Shown: piece after piece, positions 19,488 to 27,682 of the stretch
How positions within the stretch are numbered: the stretch's first letter is position 1
Layout of the letters: each line of letters opens with the position of its first letter
Assembly (NCBI GenBank): GCA_903875575.1
Contig: CAIQWJ010000065.1
Coordinates: 1-64,000, forward strand
Length of the DNA: 64,000 bases
From: an uncultured Acidobacteriia bacterium
Lineage (GTDB): Bacteria > Acidobacteriota > Terriglobia > Bryobacterales > Bryobacteraceae
Direction: 5' to 3'
The notes under the pieces: generated by a model
What the model was told of the DNA's origin: nothing
The model's input: only the letters and a program-made list of their open reading frames with translations
Databases searched by the model: none
Made by a program: the position numbers and the translations under genes

Positions 19488-19698
19488 ACCCTGCCCACCA
19501 AGGCATGCCCCGTGCCTCCAACCGAAAACTCGGAATCCATGTCAGCCAGATTCAGCCAGGCCGGAAGCGCAGTGCGCTCAAGGTCCGGCAACCCGCCGAT
19601 TGCCACCTTGATACCTTGTTTGCGAAGGCGCGGCAAGTCCCTGAATATTCGGCGAATTCGCGGAACTTTCTGCGAACCGTGGCGTCCAAACCCTAATC

Positions 19699-21171
19699 AT
19701 GTTCCGGATTACTCTCGTGGTTGTTGCCGCGCTTGCAGCCGTCGGCTGCGGCCCCAAAATCGCCAAAGTACAGATCCCTGCCGGACCACCGGAACACGAA
19801 GTCCTCTTCGCCCAGGGCCAGGCAGCCTTCCGCGAAGCCACGCCAGAGGGCTACCTCAAATCGGCGGAGGCATTCCGCAAAGCTTCCGTTCTCAGTCCCG
19901 AACACTGCGAGTATCCCCTGCATCTGGCCCAGTCTCTCATGTTTCTGGCGATGGAGCAGAAACTGAACCAGGAGGACTTCGCGCCCACCGGTAAAGAGGC
20001 AAGCGAGGTCATCGCAGCCATACAGACACAGCCCTGCGCCGCTCGGTTTGCCCCGCTGCTCAGCCGGGTTCAGGCCTTGAGCACATCTCCAGGTCAAGCC
20101 CAGGCCGTCGTCGGGAACGCCGTCATCCAGATTCAGGAAAGTACTCGTGGCCAGGAATCCACGGACGCCATCAACCGGGCGCTCGAGGCCGACCCCGCCG
20201 ATGCCATGAACTGGCTGGTGCTCTGGAAGCTCAGCCCGTACGACCCACGCGGGCCTCTGCTCAAGGCGAACGAACTCGCCCCGGATCTGCCCATCGTCCA
20301 GTACGAGATGGGGACGGCAAACACCACGCTCACCCACTATCCGGCGGCCCGTGTGAATTTCGAACGGGCACTGGCTCTGAGTTCGCGGCATTTTCATTCG
20401 ATGCTGGGGCTGGCTTACTCGCTGGCCGTCACGGATCCTGACACCAATGAGGTTCTGCCGTTGTACCTGAAAGCGGTTGACGTCGCACCAAAGTACCTGG
20501 AAGGCCATGCGCTGCTCGGCTACTACTATGACCAGATCGAGGAATCCGACAAGGCCATCGCGCAGTACCGCACTATTGTCGAACTCAATCCAAAGTACGA
20601 GCCGGGGCAGCTTTCACTCGGCATCGCGATCTATAAGGCCAATCAGTTCGATGCTTCCGAACAGGCGCTTGTAGCGGCAGTCGCACTCGACAGCCGAGAC
20701 AGCCAGGCTCACTTCTACCGGGCCAGCATCTGGCTCACCCGGAACGATCTACCCAGGGCGCAGGACGAGGCCGAACTGGCGATTCGAACCGCTCCGACCT
20801 TTGTGGAGGCCTTCTGCCTGCTCGGCGTCATCCTGGAACGGGAAAGCCGCATAGACGAGGCGCTCGCCCAGTACGAAAGGGCCCTGCGGATCAAGCGAGA
20901 CTACCCGGATGCCCTGATGTCGCGGGGTAATATCCGCGCCCAACGGAGCCAGTTTGCCGACGCCGTGGCGGATTTCACCGCCGCCATCGATGCCTACCGG
21001 AGTCAGATATCCGCACTGGAAAAGGAGGCGACGAAGGCAGAGGCCTCCGGCTTCCTCCTGAAGGCCCGGGCGGAGCGACGGCGAAAGTCGGACACGGAGA
21101 CGGCCATCAGTCGCGCGGAAGAAATCCGGAAGCGGGTCCTCGCCGTGATGCCGGAGGCCTCCGGGCGGTGA
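19699..21171 (+). CDS. TPR-repeat lipoprotein
   Basis: The 490-aa protein has a lipoprotein signal ending in AAVGC (Cys17). Several tetratricopeptide repeats follow across about 25-450, visible as the recurrent pattern of A-x-x-x-F-x-x-A-L (for example YPAARVNFERALAL, SDKAIAQYRTIVELNP, IDEALAQYERALRI). The C-terminus is a charged helix (about 435-485). TPR proteins are scaffolds for other proteins; the partner is unknown. It stands alone after the VWFA cluster, separated by a 400-bp gap, and precedes the ABC operon. Confidence 0.85.
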   Translation: MFRITLVVVAALAAVGCGPKIAKVQIPAGPPEHEVLFAQGQAAFREATPEGYLKSAEAFRKASVLSPEHCEYPLHLAQSLMFLAMEQKLNQEDFAPTGKEASEVIAAIQTQPCAARFAPLLSRVQALSTSPGQAQAVVGNAVIQIQESTRGQESTDAINRALEADPADAMNWLVLWKLSPYDPRGPLLKANELAPDLPIVQYEMGTANTTLTHYPAARVNFERALALSSRHFHSMLGLAYSLAVTDPDTNEVLPLYLKAVDVAPKYLEGHALLGYYYDQIEESDKAIAQYRTIVELNPKYEPGQLSLGIAIYKANQFDASEQALVAAVALDSRDSQAHFYRASIWLTRNDLPRAQDEAELAIRTAPTFVEAFCLLGVILERESRIDEALAQYERALRIKRDYPDALMSRGNIRAQRSQFADAVADFTAAIDAYRSQISALEKEATKAEASGFLLKARAERRRKSDTETAISRAEEIRKRVLAVMPEASGR

Positions 21172-21298
21172 AACTCGCCAACCCAACCCGCTGACTGGTA
21201 CCGTCCGCCCCCCTTCGCCTGGTATGATGGTTTGCGCTGAGGGCTTCGGTGTCAAAACACGTAACCCCAGCCAGTTTCGTTCGTCAAAACATACTTCT

Positions 21299-22270
21299 AT
21301 GATCAAAGTCGAAGGCCTGACCAAGCGATACGCTCGCCATGTTGCGGTCAATAACATATCCTTCGAAGTCGGCAAAGGTGAGATCGTCGGTTTCCTTGGC
21401 AAGAATGGCGCCGGGAAGACCACCACGATGCGCGTTCTCACCTGCTTCCTGCCCCCCTCCGCGGGCAAGGCAAGCGTGGCCGGTTTCGACGTTGTTGATC
21501 AGTCGCTCGATGTTCGCAAGAACATTGGCTACCTCCCGGAAACCCCTCCCCTTTACCCGGAAATGGAGATCGGGGATTACCTGACTTTCGTCGCCAAACT
21601 GAAGGGGATTGCCTCAAACGATGTTCCAAAACGCGTTGACGAAGTGATCGGGCGCACTGCGCTCGGCGACGTCCGCAACAAGATCATCGGCAAGCTTTCC
21701 AAGGGCTACCGGCAACGGGTCGGCATCGCCCAGGCCATCATTCACAATCCTCCCGTGCTGATTCTGGACGAACCTACCTCCGGCCTTGACCCGGAGCAAC
21801 AGCGCGAGGCCCGGCAACTGATCGCCAGCCTCTCGGGCGACCACACCATTATTCTGAGCACCCACATCCTCTCGGAAGTGGAACAATCGTGCAGTAAAGT
21901 CATTATTATCAATGCCGGAGAGATTGTCGCGGTAGATTCCGTCGCCAATCTGCACCTGCGCCGGAAGGGCGGCGAAATGGTCGCCATCCAAGTGGCCGGA
22001 GCGCCCGAATCGGAAGTTCGGCAAAAGCTGGAACTTGTTCGCGGCGTGGCAAGGGTCATGCCGAAAGATGCCCCTGAGGGTTTTGTGGCCTTCGAAATTG
22101 AAAGTCTGGAACAGAACGCGATACGCCCGGATCTGGCGCGCGCCATAGTGGAATCCGGCTGGGATCTTTCCGAACTTCGCACAGTAGGCGAATCGCTCGA
22201 AGAAATCTTCCTCGATCTCACAAAATCCGAAGCAACAAAAGCCAAGGCAACGCAAGAGGTGGCCCAATGA
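21299..22270 (+). CDS. ABC transporter ATP-binding protein, GldA-like
   Basis: The 323-aa protein has Walker A at 34-42 (GKNGAGKTT), a signature LSKGYRQR, Walker B VLILDEPTSGLDP and an H-loop STH. The C-terminal extension of about 100 residues is typical of ABC-2-type export ATPases, including GldA. It probably energises the membrane proteins encoded directly downstream. ATG at 21299 is chosen because it begins the ABC fold; the frame is open further upstream without homology. Its stop overlaps the next start by 4 bp (ATGA). Confidence 0.9.
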   Translation: MIKVEGLTKRYARHVAVNNISFEVGKGEIVGFLGKNGAGKTTTMRVLTCFLPPSAGKASVAGFDVVDQSLDVRKNIGYLPETPPLYPEMEIGDYLTFVAKLKGIASNDVPKRVDEVIGRTALGDVRNKIIGKLSKGYRQRVGIAQAIIHNPPVLILDEPTSGLDPEQQREARQLIASLSGDHTIILSTHILSEVEQSCSKVIIINAGEIVAVDSVANLHLRRKGGEMVAIQVAGAPESEVRQKLELVRGVARVMPKDAPEGFVAFEIESLEQNAIRPDLARAIVESGWDLSELRTVGESLEEIFLDLTKSEATKAKATQEVAQ

Positions 22271-23034
22271 GAAACGTATTCACAATCTGCGGTAAGGAAG
22301 TCAGAGCGTACTTCACGTCGCCGATCGCGTACCTTCTGATGGGACTTTTCGGCCTCATCACGGGCTTCATGTTCTACAGTGCGACGGTTTATTTCGTCAA
22401 CGCCGGCACGCAGCAACAGATGACCGGGCAAAACAGCCCCATGGACATCGGCCAGTACGTCATCGCCCCGCTGCTCGGTAACGCTGGCGTCATTGGCTTG
22501 TTCCTGGTACCGCTGATCTCCATGCGTCTGTTCGCGGAAGAAAAGCGCTCCGGCACCATCGAACTGCTGTTAACCTCGCCCCTGAACGACTGGGAAATCA
22601 TTCTCGGCAAGTGGATGGGTGCCATGGTGATGTATCTGGCGATTATCAGCATGACGGCGATCAATATCGGCCTGCTGTTCGCGTGGAGCACGCCGGACTG
22701 GCGTCCCATCGTGACCGGCTACCTCGGCCTCATCCTCCAGGGTGCCACCGTGCTCGCCATTGGGACGTTCATCTCCACAACCACCAGCAATCAGATCATC
22801 GCGGGTGGTTCCACCTTCGCCATCTGCCTGTTGCTCTGGGTGCTTTCGTGGGTGAGCAACTATGCCGATTCCGCTCTCGGGAAAGCTGTCGCTTACTGCT
22901 CCATCCTGGTCCACTTTGAACCGTTTTCGAAAGGTATTGTCGATTCCAAAGATGTCATTTTCTATGTCTCCGCGATATTCCTCGGTCTGTTCCTTACGGC
23001 CCGGTCGCTTGAGTCTCTGCGGTGGAGGGCATAA
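22267..23034 (+). CDS. ABC-2-type permease, GldF-like
   Basis: The 255-aa integral membrane protein has about six hydrophobic segments, with FTICGKEVRAYFTSPIAYL at the N-terminus and RLFAEEKRSGTIELLLTSP between the second and third segments. The latter is the conserved cytoplasmic motif of this permease family. With the upstream ATPase and the downstream GldG-like protein it forms a three-part transporter known from gliding Bacteroidetes and common in other phyla, where the substrate is usually unknown. Overlaps of 4 bp upstream and TAATG downstream indicate tight coupling. Confidence 0.9.
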   Translation: MRNVFTICGKEVRAYFTSPIAYLLMGLFGLITGFMFYSATVYFVNAGTQQQMTGQNSPMDIGQYVIAPLLGNAGVIGLFLVPLISMRLFAEEKRSGTIELLLTSPLNDWEIILGKWMGAMVMYLAIISMTAINIGLLFAWSTPDWRPIVTGYLGLILQGATVLAIGTFISTTTSNQIIAGGSTFAICLLLWVLSWVSNYADSALGKAVAYCSILVHFEPFSKGIVDSKDVIFYVSAIFLGLFLTARSLESLRWRA

Positions 23035-24401
23035 TGGCCGATAAACCCTCCTGGATCAAAGCAAGACAGACGCGTTACGGCGCTTATGCGCTGGTTTACA
23101 CGCTCGTCGTCTGCACCGTACTCGTGGTCGGCAACTGGCTGGCCAGCACACACGTGAAGTCGATCGACGTCACGGCAAACAAGCAGTACACATTGTCGGA
23201 CCAGACGAAAAAGGTACTGGGCAACCTCAAATCTGACATCAACATCTACTACTTCGATCAGTCCGCCGGCTATGACCGCGCCCGTGATATTTTCGACCGC
23301 TACGCGAATCTCACCTCAAAGCTGAAGATCAGCTACGTCGATCCTGAGAAGAAGCCGGATATCGCCAGAGTCGAAGGCGCGCGCGCCATGGGCGACATCG
23401 TTGTCGATAACGGCGTCAAGAAGGAAACCGCCAAAGCCCTGACCGAAGAGGAACTGACGGGAGCCATCATTCGCGTCATCAAGACCGGCGAACGGATGGC
23501 CTGTTTCGTCAAAGGTTCCGGCGAACATAGCATCGATTCCCAGGAACGCGAGGGCTACTCGACCTTCAAGACCGCGCTCGAACGGAACAACTACAAGACG
23601 CAGTCTTTCTCGCTGCTGGAAAAGCCTGAAATTCCGAAAGAATGCACCGTGGTGGTAGTGGGCGGGCCGAAGCATGACTATGTGGCCCCGGCCATTGACG
23701 CGCTGAAAGCCTTTGTCACCGCCGGCGGCAAACTCATCGTCAATCTGGACCCCATTCTCAATCTGCCTCCTCCGGACGACAAACTGGGCGACACACCGAA
23801 CCTCGCCGCGCTCGTCGCGGAGTGGGGCGTGACCGCCAAAGGCGACGTGGTGCTCGACATGAGTTCCGCGAGCCGTATGTTCGGCCAGCTTTCGCCCGTA
23901 GTAGGAACCTATGGTTCGCACCCGATTGTCCGCACGATGCAGGACGAAGCCTCGGTTATGCCGCTCGCCCGCAGTCTGGAAGCGAAGTCGCCGGCCCAGA
24001 CGCTGTTTTCGTCCACCGCCGACAGCTTCTCCATGACGAATCCGAAGCTGCCGATCCACGAAGCCGATATCGAAAAGGGTGCCAAGGGTCCGTTCGTGCT
24101 CGGCGCAGCAGCCATGATCGGCACGGGCGAAAAGGCCGGCCGCGTAATCGTGGTGGGAAGTTCGGACTGGATGTCGAACTTCATTCTGAGCGCCCCGATC
24201 GCCAACCGCAATCTGGCCCTCAACATGATGAACTGGCTCACGGCGGATGAGGATCTCATTGCGATTCGCCCGAAGGATCCGGAAGATCGCCGGCTCCAGA
24301 TTAACGCGAGCGGACTCCGCCTGCTGTTCTTAACCAGCGTCATCGGACTTCCTCTGATCGTGATCCTCGCCGGAGTTTCCGTCTGGTGGAAACGGAGATA
24401 G
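23034..24401 (+). CDS. GldG-like ABC transporter auxiliary protein
   Basis: The 455-aa protein has an N-terminal transmembrane helix (about 16-38), then a large extracytoplasmic region of the GldG/PF09822 type with IDVTANKQYTLSDQTKKVL near 46-64. A C-terminal transmembrane helix (LLFLTSVIGLPLIVILAGV) is followed by a basic end. It starts at 23034 in a TAATG overlap with the permease; a purine-rich site (GGTGGAGG) precedes it. The family forms a complex with the GldA/GldF pair. The cargo is not known here. Confidence 0.88.
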   Translation: MADKPSWIKARQTRYGAYALVYTLVVCTVLVVGNWLASTHVKSIDVTANKQYTLSDQTKKVLGNLKSDINIYYFDQSAGYDRARDIFDRYANLTSKLKISYVDPEKKPDIARVEGARAMGDIVVDNGVKKETAKALTEEELTGAIIRVIKTGERMACFVKGSGEHSIDSQEREGYSTFKTALERNNYKTQSFSLLEKPEIPKECTVVVVGGPKHDYVAPAIDALKAFVTAGGKLIVNLDPILNLPPPDDKLGDTPNLAALVAEWGVTAKGDVVLDMSSASRMFGQLSPVVGTYGSHPIVRTMQDEASVMPLARSLEAKSPAQTLFSSTADSFSMTNPKLPIHEADIEKGAKGPFVLGAAAMIGTGEKAGRVIVVGSSDWMSNFILSAPIANRNLALNMMNWLTADEDLIAIRPKDPEDRRLQINASGLRLLFLTSVIGLPLIVILAGVSVWWKRR

Positions 24402-24405
24402 CATC

Positions 24406-25716
24406 TTGAAACCTCACGGTCTCATTGCCGCCACCGGCGTGCTCGCCATTCTTGGCGGGTACGCCTGGTGGGCCAACAAGAATCCAACCCCGGAAGCAGC
24501 CTCCACTGTTCCCGTCGCACCGAAGATCCTGGCGCTGAACGCCGACCAGATCCAGTCGATCAAGCTGACAAAGACCGGTGCGGACTCCATTACTGTCGCC
24601 AGATCGGGCGATCACTGGCAGGTCACGGTACCCGATGGCAAGCCTCTGGCTGCGGATCAGGAAGCAGTGACGGGCCTGACCGGTGCCGTTTCGCCCTTAC
24701 CTTCCGACCGGCTGATCGACGAACACCCCGCAAGCCTCACCGCGTTCGGTCTGGACACGCCAACCTCTGTGATCGAGATTGCCACGAAAGACGGCAAGAC
24801 GCAGAAGCTCCTGCTGGGAGCGGACACAGTTTCCGGCAACGCGACTTACGCCAAACTGGAGGCCGACCCCAAGATCTACACGGTGAGCAGCAGCACCAAA
24901 TCCGCGTTCGCGAAAACAGTGACAGATCTGCGCGATAAGCGCCTGCTCTCCCTGAATTCCGACAAAATCACTTCCGTGACGCTCACCGCCAAGGGGCCCT
25001 CCGTGGAGTTCAGTAAGAACTCCGGTGGCGAGTGGCAGATCACAAAGCCGAAACCTCTGCGCGCCGATGGGCCCTCTGTCGAAGACCTGGTGGGCAAGCT
25101 GAAAGACGCGAAGATGGACCTGACCGCAACACCAACGGCTGCCGAATTCACTGCCGCGGCGAAAGTCGGCACGGCTACCTTCGTCGACGACAAAGGCCCG
25201 CAATCGATTGAAATTCGTAAAGCGAAAGACGCCACCATCTACGCAAAATCCACCGCCGTGGAAGGCGTCTACAAGGTGACTGCCGATGTCGCGACCGCCG
25301 TCGATAAGGCCGTCGAAGATTTCCGCAACAAGAAGCTTTTCGATTTCGGGTTTACCGACCCCTCGAAGATCGATTTGGGCGGCAAGCTCTACGAAAAGAC
25401 CGGCGACAAATGGTTCAGCGGCTCCGCCCAACTGGACTCCGCGACCATCCAGACCGTAGTGGATAAGCTGCGCGATCTGGCCGCTTCGAAGTTCCCGGAC
25501 AAGTCCTCCGGCACGCCGGCCCTGACCCTTTCCGTCACCTGGGGCGAAAAGAGCAAGGTCGAAAAAGTTGTCATCAACAAGGCCGCCGCGGATTACATTG
25601 CGGTTCGCGATGGGGACTCAACCACCTACGGCCTGGACTCCAAAACCTTCGACGAACTCCAGAAGGCCATCGCGGATATCAAGCCATTCACTGCCAAGGC
25701 TGACAATAAGAAGTAG
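24406..25716 (+). CDS. DUF4340 membrane-anchored protein
   Basis: The 436-aa protein has one N-terminal transmembrane helix (residues 5-22). Repeated DUF4340 units follow, seen as SVIEIATKDGKTQKLLLG and recurring strand-rich segments with DLRDKRLL and DFRNKKLF. DUF4340 genes commonly close Gld-type ABC operons, as here. The start is TTG at 24406, 4 nt after the previous stop, with GGAG 8 nt upstream. The role is unknown; location suggests assembly or substrate contact for the transporter on the outside of the inner membrane. Confidence 0.85.
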   Translation: MKPHGLIAATGVLAILGGYAWWANKNPTPEAASTVPVAPKILALNADQIQSIKLTKTGADSITVARSGDHWQVTVPDGKPLAADQEAVTGLTGAVSPLPSDRLIDEHPASLTAFGLDTPTSVIEIATKDGKTQKLLLGADTVSGNATYAKLEADPKIYTVSSSTKSAFAKTVTDLRDKRLLSLNSDKITSVTLTAKGPSVEFSKNSGGEWQITKPKPLRADGPSVEDLVGKLKDAKMDLTATPTAAEFTAAAKVGTATFVDDKGPQSIEIRKAKDATIYAKSTAVEGVYKVTADVATAVDKAVEDFRNKKLFDFGFTDPSKIDLGGKLYEKTGDKWFSGSAQLDSATIQTVVDKLRDLAASKFPDKSSGTPALTLSVTWGEKSKVEKVVINKAAADYIAVRDGDSTTYGLDSKTFDELQKAIADIKPFTAKADNKK

Positions 25717-25761
25717 ATGACACGTCAATTGGATGCCGTGCGCACCTGGCAAAAGCCCGGT

Positions 25762-25781
25762 GGCAGGGCCGAAGCCCTGTC
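25762..25781 (+). terminator. Stable hairpin between the Gld-type operon and pncB
   Basis: GGCAGGGC (25762-25769) pairs with GCCCTGTC (25774-25781), including one G-T, across a CGAA tetraloop. There is no U tract. It could attenuate read-through or stabilise mRNA ends. Confidence 0.4.
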
Positions 25782-25808
25782 CCTGCACTGCACCCAGGAG
25801 GCTGGCCG

Positions 25809-27101
25809 ATGAATGGTCTGCTGACGGACCTGTATGAGCTGACCATGGCGGCGGGTTACTTCGCCGCAGGGAAGCATGAGGAAACGGCAACTTTTGAGCT
25901 CACGATTCGGCGACTGCCGAAGAACCGCGATTTTGTCGTGGCCGCCGGCCTGCACCGCGCCGTCGATTACCTGCTCAACCTGAGCTTCACCGAAGACGAA
26001 ATCAAGTATCTACAGGGCTTGCCCAGCCTGCACAACGCCGAACCCGGCTTCTGGGATTACCTGGCCGGTTTCCGCTTCACGGGCGATATCTTCGCCGTCC
26101 CCGAAGGCACCGTTCTCTACCAGGGCCAGCCTGTCATGAACGTCCGCGCCCCATTGATTGAAGGCCAGATCGCCGAAACTTATCTGCTCGCAGCGATAGG
26201 CTACGAGACTCTGGTGGCCTCCAAGGCCGCACGTATAGTTCACGCCGCCGCCGGGCGCGACATCATCGAATTCGGCACCCGCCGGGCTCACACGCCGGAA
26301 GCAGGAGTTCTCGGAGCGCGTGCCGGCTACATCGGCGGCTGTGCGGGAACGAGCAACACGCTGGCTGGCTATCTCTACGGCATCCCTGTGCTCGGAACGG
26401 CGGCTCACTCCTGGGTCATGTCGTTCGCTTCGGAAGCCGAGGCCTTCGAACGACTGCAGCGCCTCCTGGGGGACCGCACAGTCCACCTGATCGACACCTA
26501 TGACACCCTCGAAGGCGCACGCACCGCCGCGCGACTGGGCCGTCCGCTACGCGGCGTTCGCATCGATAGCGGCGATCTGGATCAACTCTCCCGTGAAGTC
26601 CGCGTGATTCTCGACCAGGCCGGCCTCACGGAAGCCCGCATCATGGTCAGCGGAGATCTGGAAGAATCGAAGATAGAACTACTCGTGAAAGCAGGCGCGC
26701 CCATCGACGCCTTCGGCGTGGGCACGGAACTCACCACCTCCGCCGACGCTCCGAATATCGGCGCTGTTTACAAGGTCGTCGCCATCGGGAACACCGGCAA
26801 TGTCAGGTACCCGGTGAAATCCAGCCCCGAAAAGCACACCATTCCCGGGGCCAAACAGCTTTTCCGGCTCCCGGACCACGACGTTCTGACCCTCGCGACC
26901 GAATGCATTTCCGGTGCTGAAGCGCTGTTGCAGCCGGTGATCCTCGGCGGTAACCTGGTGCAGCCCCTGCCCAACGCAAACCAGATTCGCGAACGCGCCA
27001 CGAAGGCTCTGAATCCGTGGCCAGTCGCCAATCGCCCCATGGAACATTCGCCAAAACTGACGGCACTGATTGAACAGGTGCGGGGAGAAACGCCCAAATG
27101 A
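25809..27101 (+). CDS. pncB: Nicotinate phosphoribosyltransferase
   Basis: The 430-aa protein converts nicotinate and PRPP to nicotinate mononucleotide in NAD salvage in the cytoplasm. Family features are LLTDLYELTMAAGYF at the N-terminus, IEFGTRRAHTPEAG (about 153-166), VLGTAAHSWVMSF, and the phosphate-binding-type RIDSGDLDQLS and GVGTELTTS segments. Length fits the bacterial family. The start is fixed by a perfect AGGAGG at 25796-25801, 7 nt before the ATG. The next gene, a nicotinamidase, overlaps by 4 bp, giving a two-step nicotinamide to NaMN route. Confidence 0.93.
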   Translation: MNGLLTDLYELTMAAGYFAAGKHEETATFELTIRRLPKNRDFVVAAGLHRAVDYLLNLSFTEDEIKYLQGLPSLHNAEPGFWDYLAGFRFTGDIFAVPEGTVLYQGQPVMNVRAPLIEGQIAETYLLAAIGYETLVASKAARIVHAAAGRDIIEFGTRRAHTPEAGVLGARAGYIGGCAGTSNTLAGYLYGIPVLGTAAHSWVMSFASEAEAFERLQRLLGDRTVHLIDTYDTLEGARTAARLGRPLRGVRIDSGDLDQLSREVRVILDQAGLTEARIMVSGDLEESKIELLVKAGAPIDAFGVGTELTTSADAPNIGAVYKVVAIGNTGNVRYPVKSSPEKHTIPGAKQLFRLPDHDVLTLATECISGAEALLQPVILGGNLVQPLPNANQIRERATKALNPWPVANRPMEHSPKLTALIEQVRGETPK

Positions 27102-27682
27102 GAACCTTCTTCGACATCGATACTCAACTGGACTTCGTCGCACCCGGCGGGGCACTCTACGGTCCCGGAGCTGAAAAGCTGATCCCGACCGTCGCAGCCC
27201 TGAACCGTTACGCCGAGACTCACGGAATCCCGCTGATCTCCACCACGGATGCCCATCCCGAAAACGCTGAGGAGTTCGCCACATGGCCGCCGCACTGCGT
27301 AGCCGGCACCTTTGGACAACAAAAGCCGACTGCCACCCTGCTGGCAAAACGCACGGCACTTCCGTACAGCCCCGCCTTCGATCTCGCAACCCTCGATCCC
27401 GCCGCCAGCCAGATCCTGCTGGAAAAAGATAACCTGGATCTGTTCGCTAACCCCCACACCCCCGCCCTGTTAACGAAGCTGGGCGTGACGGAATGCGTCG
27501 TATACGGGGTTTTCATCGATTATTGCGTCAAATGCGCCCTCCTGGGCCTGTTGGGTGCCGGACTCAATGTATCCCTCGTCACAGACGCCGCTGCATCAAT
27601 TTCCCAGGAAGCCGGCGATCTGGTCATTCGCGATTTCGTGGCCGGAGGTGGCCACCTGATTGCTAGTACAGACATCCTATGA
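27098..27682 (+). CDS. pncA: Nicotinamidase-like cysteine hydrolase (isochorismatase family)
   Basis: The 194-aa protein probably deamidates nicotinamide to nicotinate. Catalytic candidates are D8 in the DTQLDF motif, K110 and the nucleophile C143 in DYCVKC. Metal-site candidates are D51 and H53 in DAHP and H66 in WPPHC. This arrangement is that of PncA-type amidases. It overlaps pncB by 4 bp (ATGA), which supports the nicotinamide assignment over other isochorismatase-family roles. Its stop overlaps the start of the next, secreted protein gene. Confidence 0.87.
   Translation: MRTFFDIDTQLDFVAPGGALYGPGAEKLIPTVAALNRYAETHGIPLISTTDAHPENAEEFATWPPHCVAGTFGQQKPTATLLAKRTALPYSPAFDLATLDPAASQILLEKDNLDLFANPHTPALLTKLGVTECVVYGVFIDYCVKCALLGLLGAGLNVSLVTDAAASISQEAGDLVIRDFVAGGGHLIASTDIL

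Larger units (their letters stand above)
19296..19698. other. Intergenic region without a supported gene, carrying repeat copies
   Basis: This 403-bp gap holds one copy of a dispersed repeat (19357-19394) and a degenerate inverted relative (19459-19487). Frames of 82 aa (plus) and 162 aa (minus) cross it, but both are translations of the repeat or of the antisense of the VWFA gene. They have no SD and no family features, so I do not call them genes. Confidence 0.6.

Noticed and set aside
19148-19636. 162-aa minus frame in the gap after the VWFA cluster
   Set aside because: Part is the reverse of the dispersed repeat and part is antisense to the VWFA gene. It has a TTG start without SD, and no family was recognised.
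19448-19696. 82-aa plus frame before the TPR lipoprotein
   Set aside because: It is rich in Arg and Ser with no domain, covers the repeat relative and ends just before the real gene.
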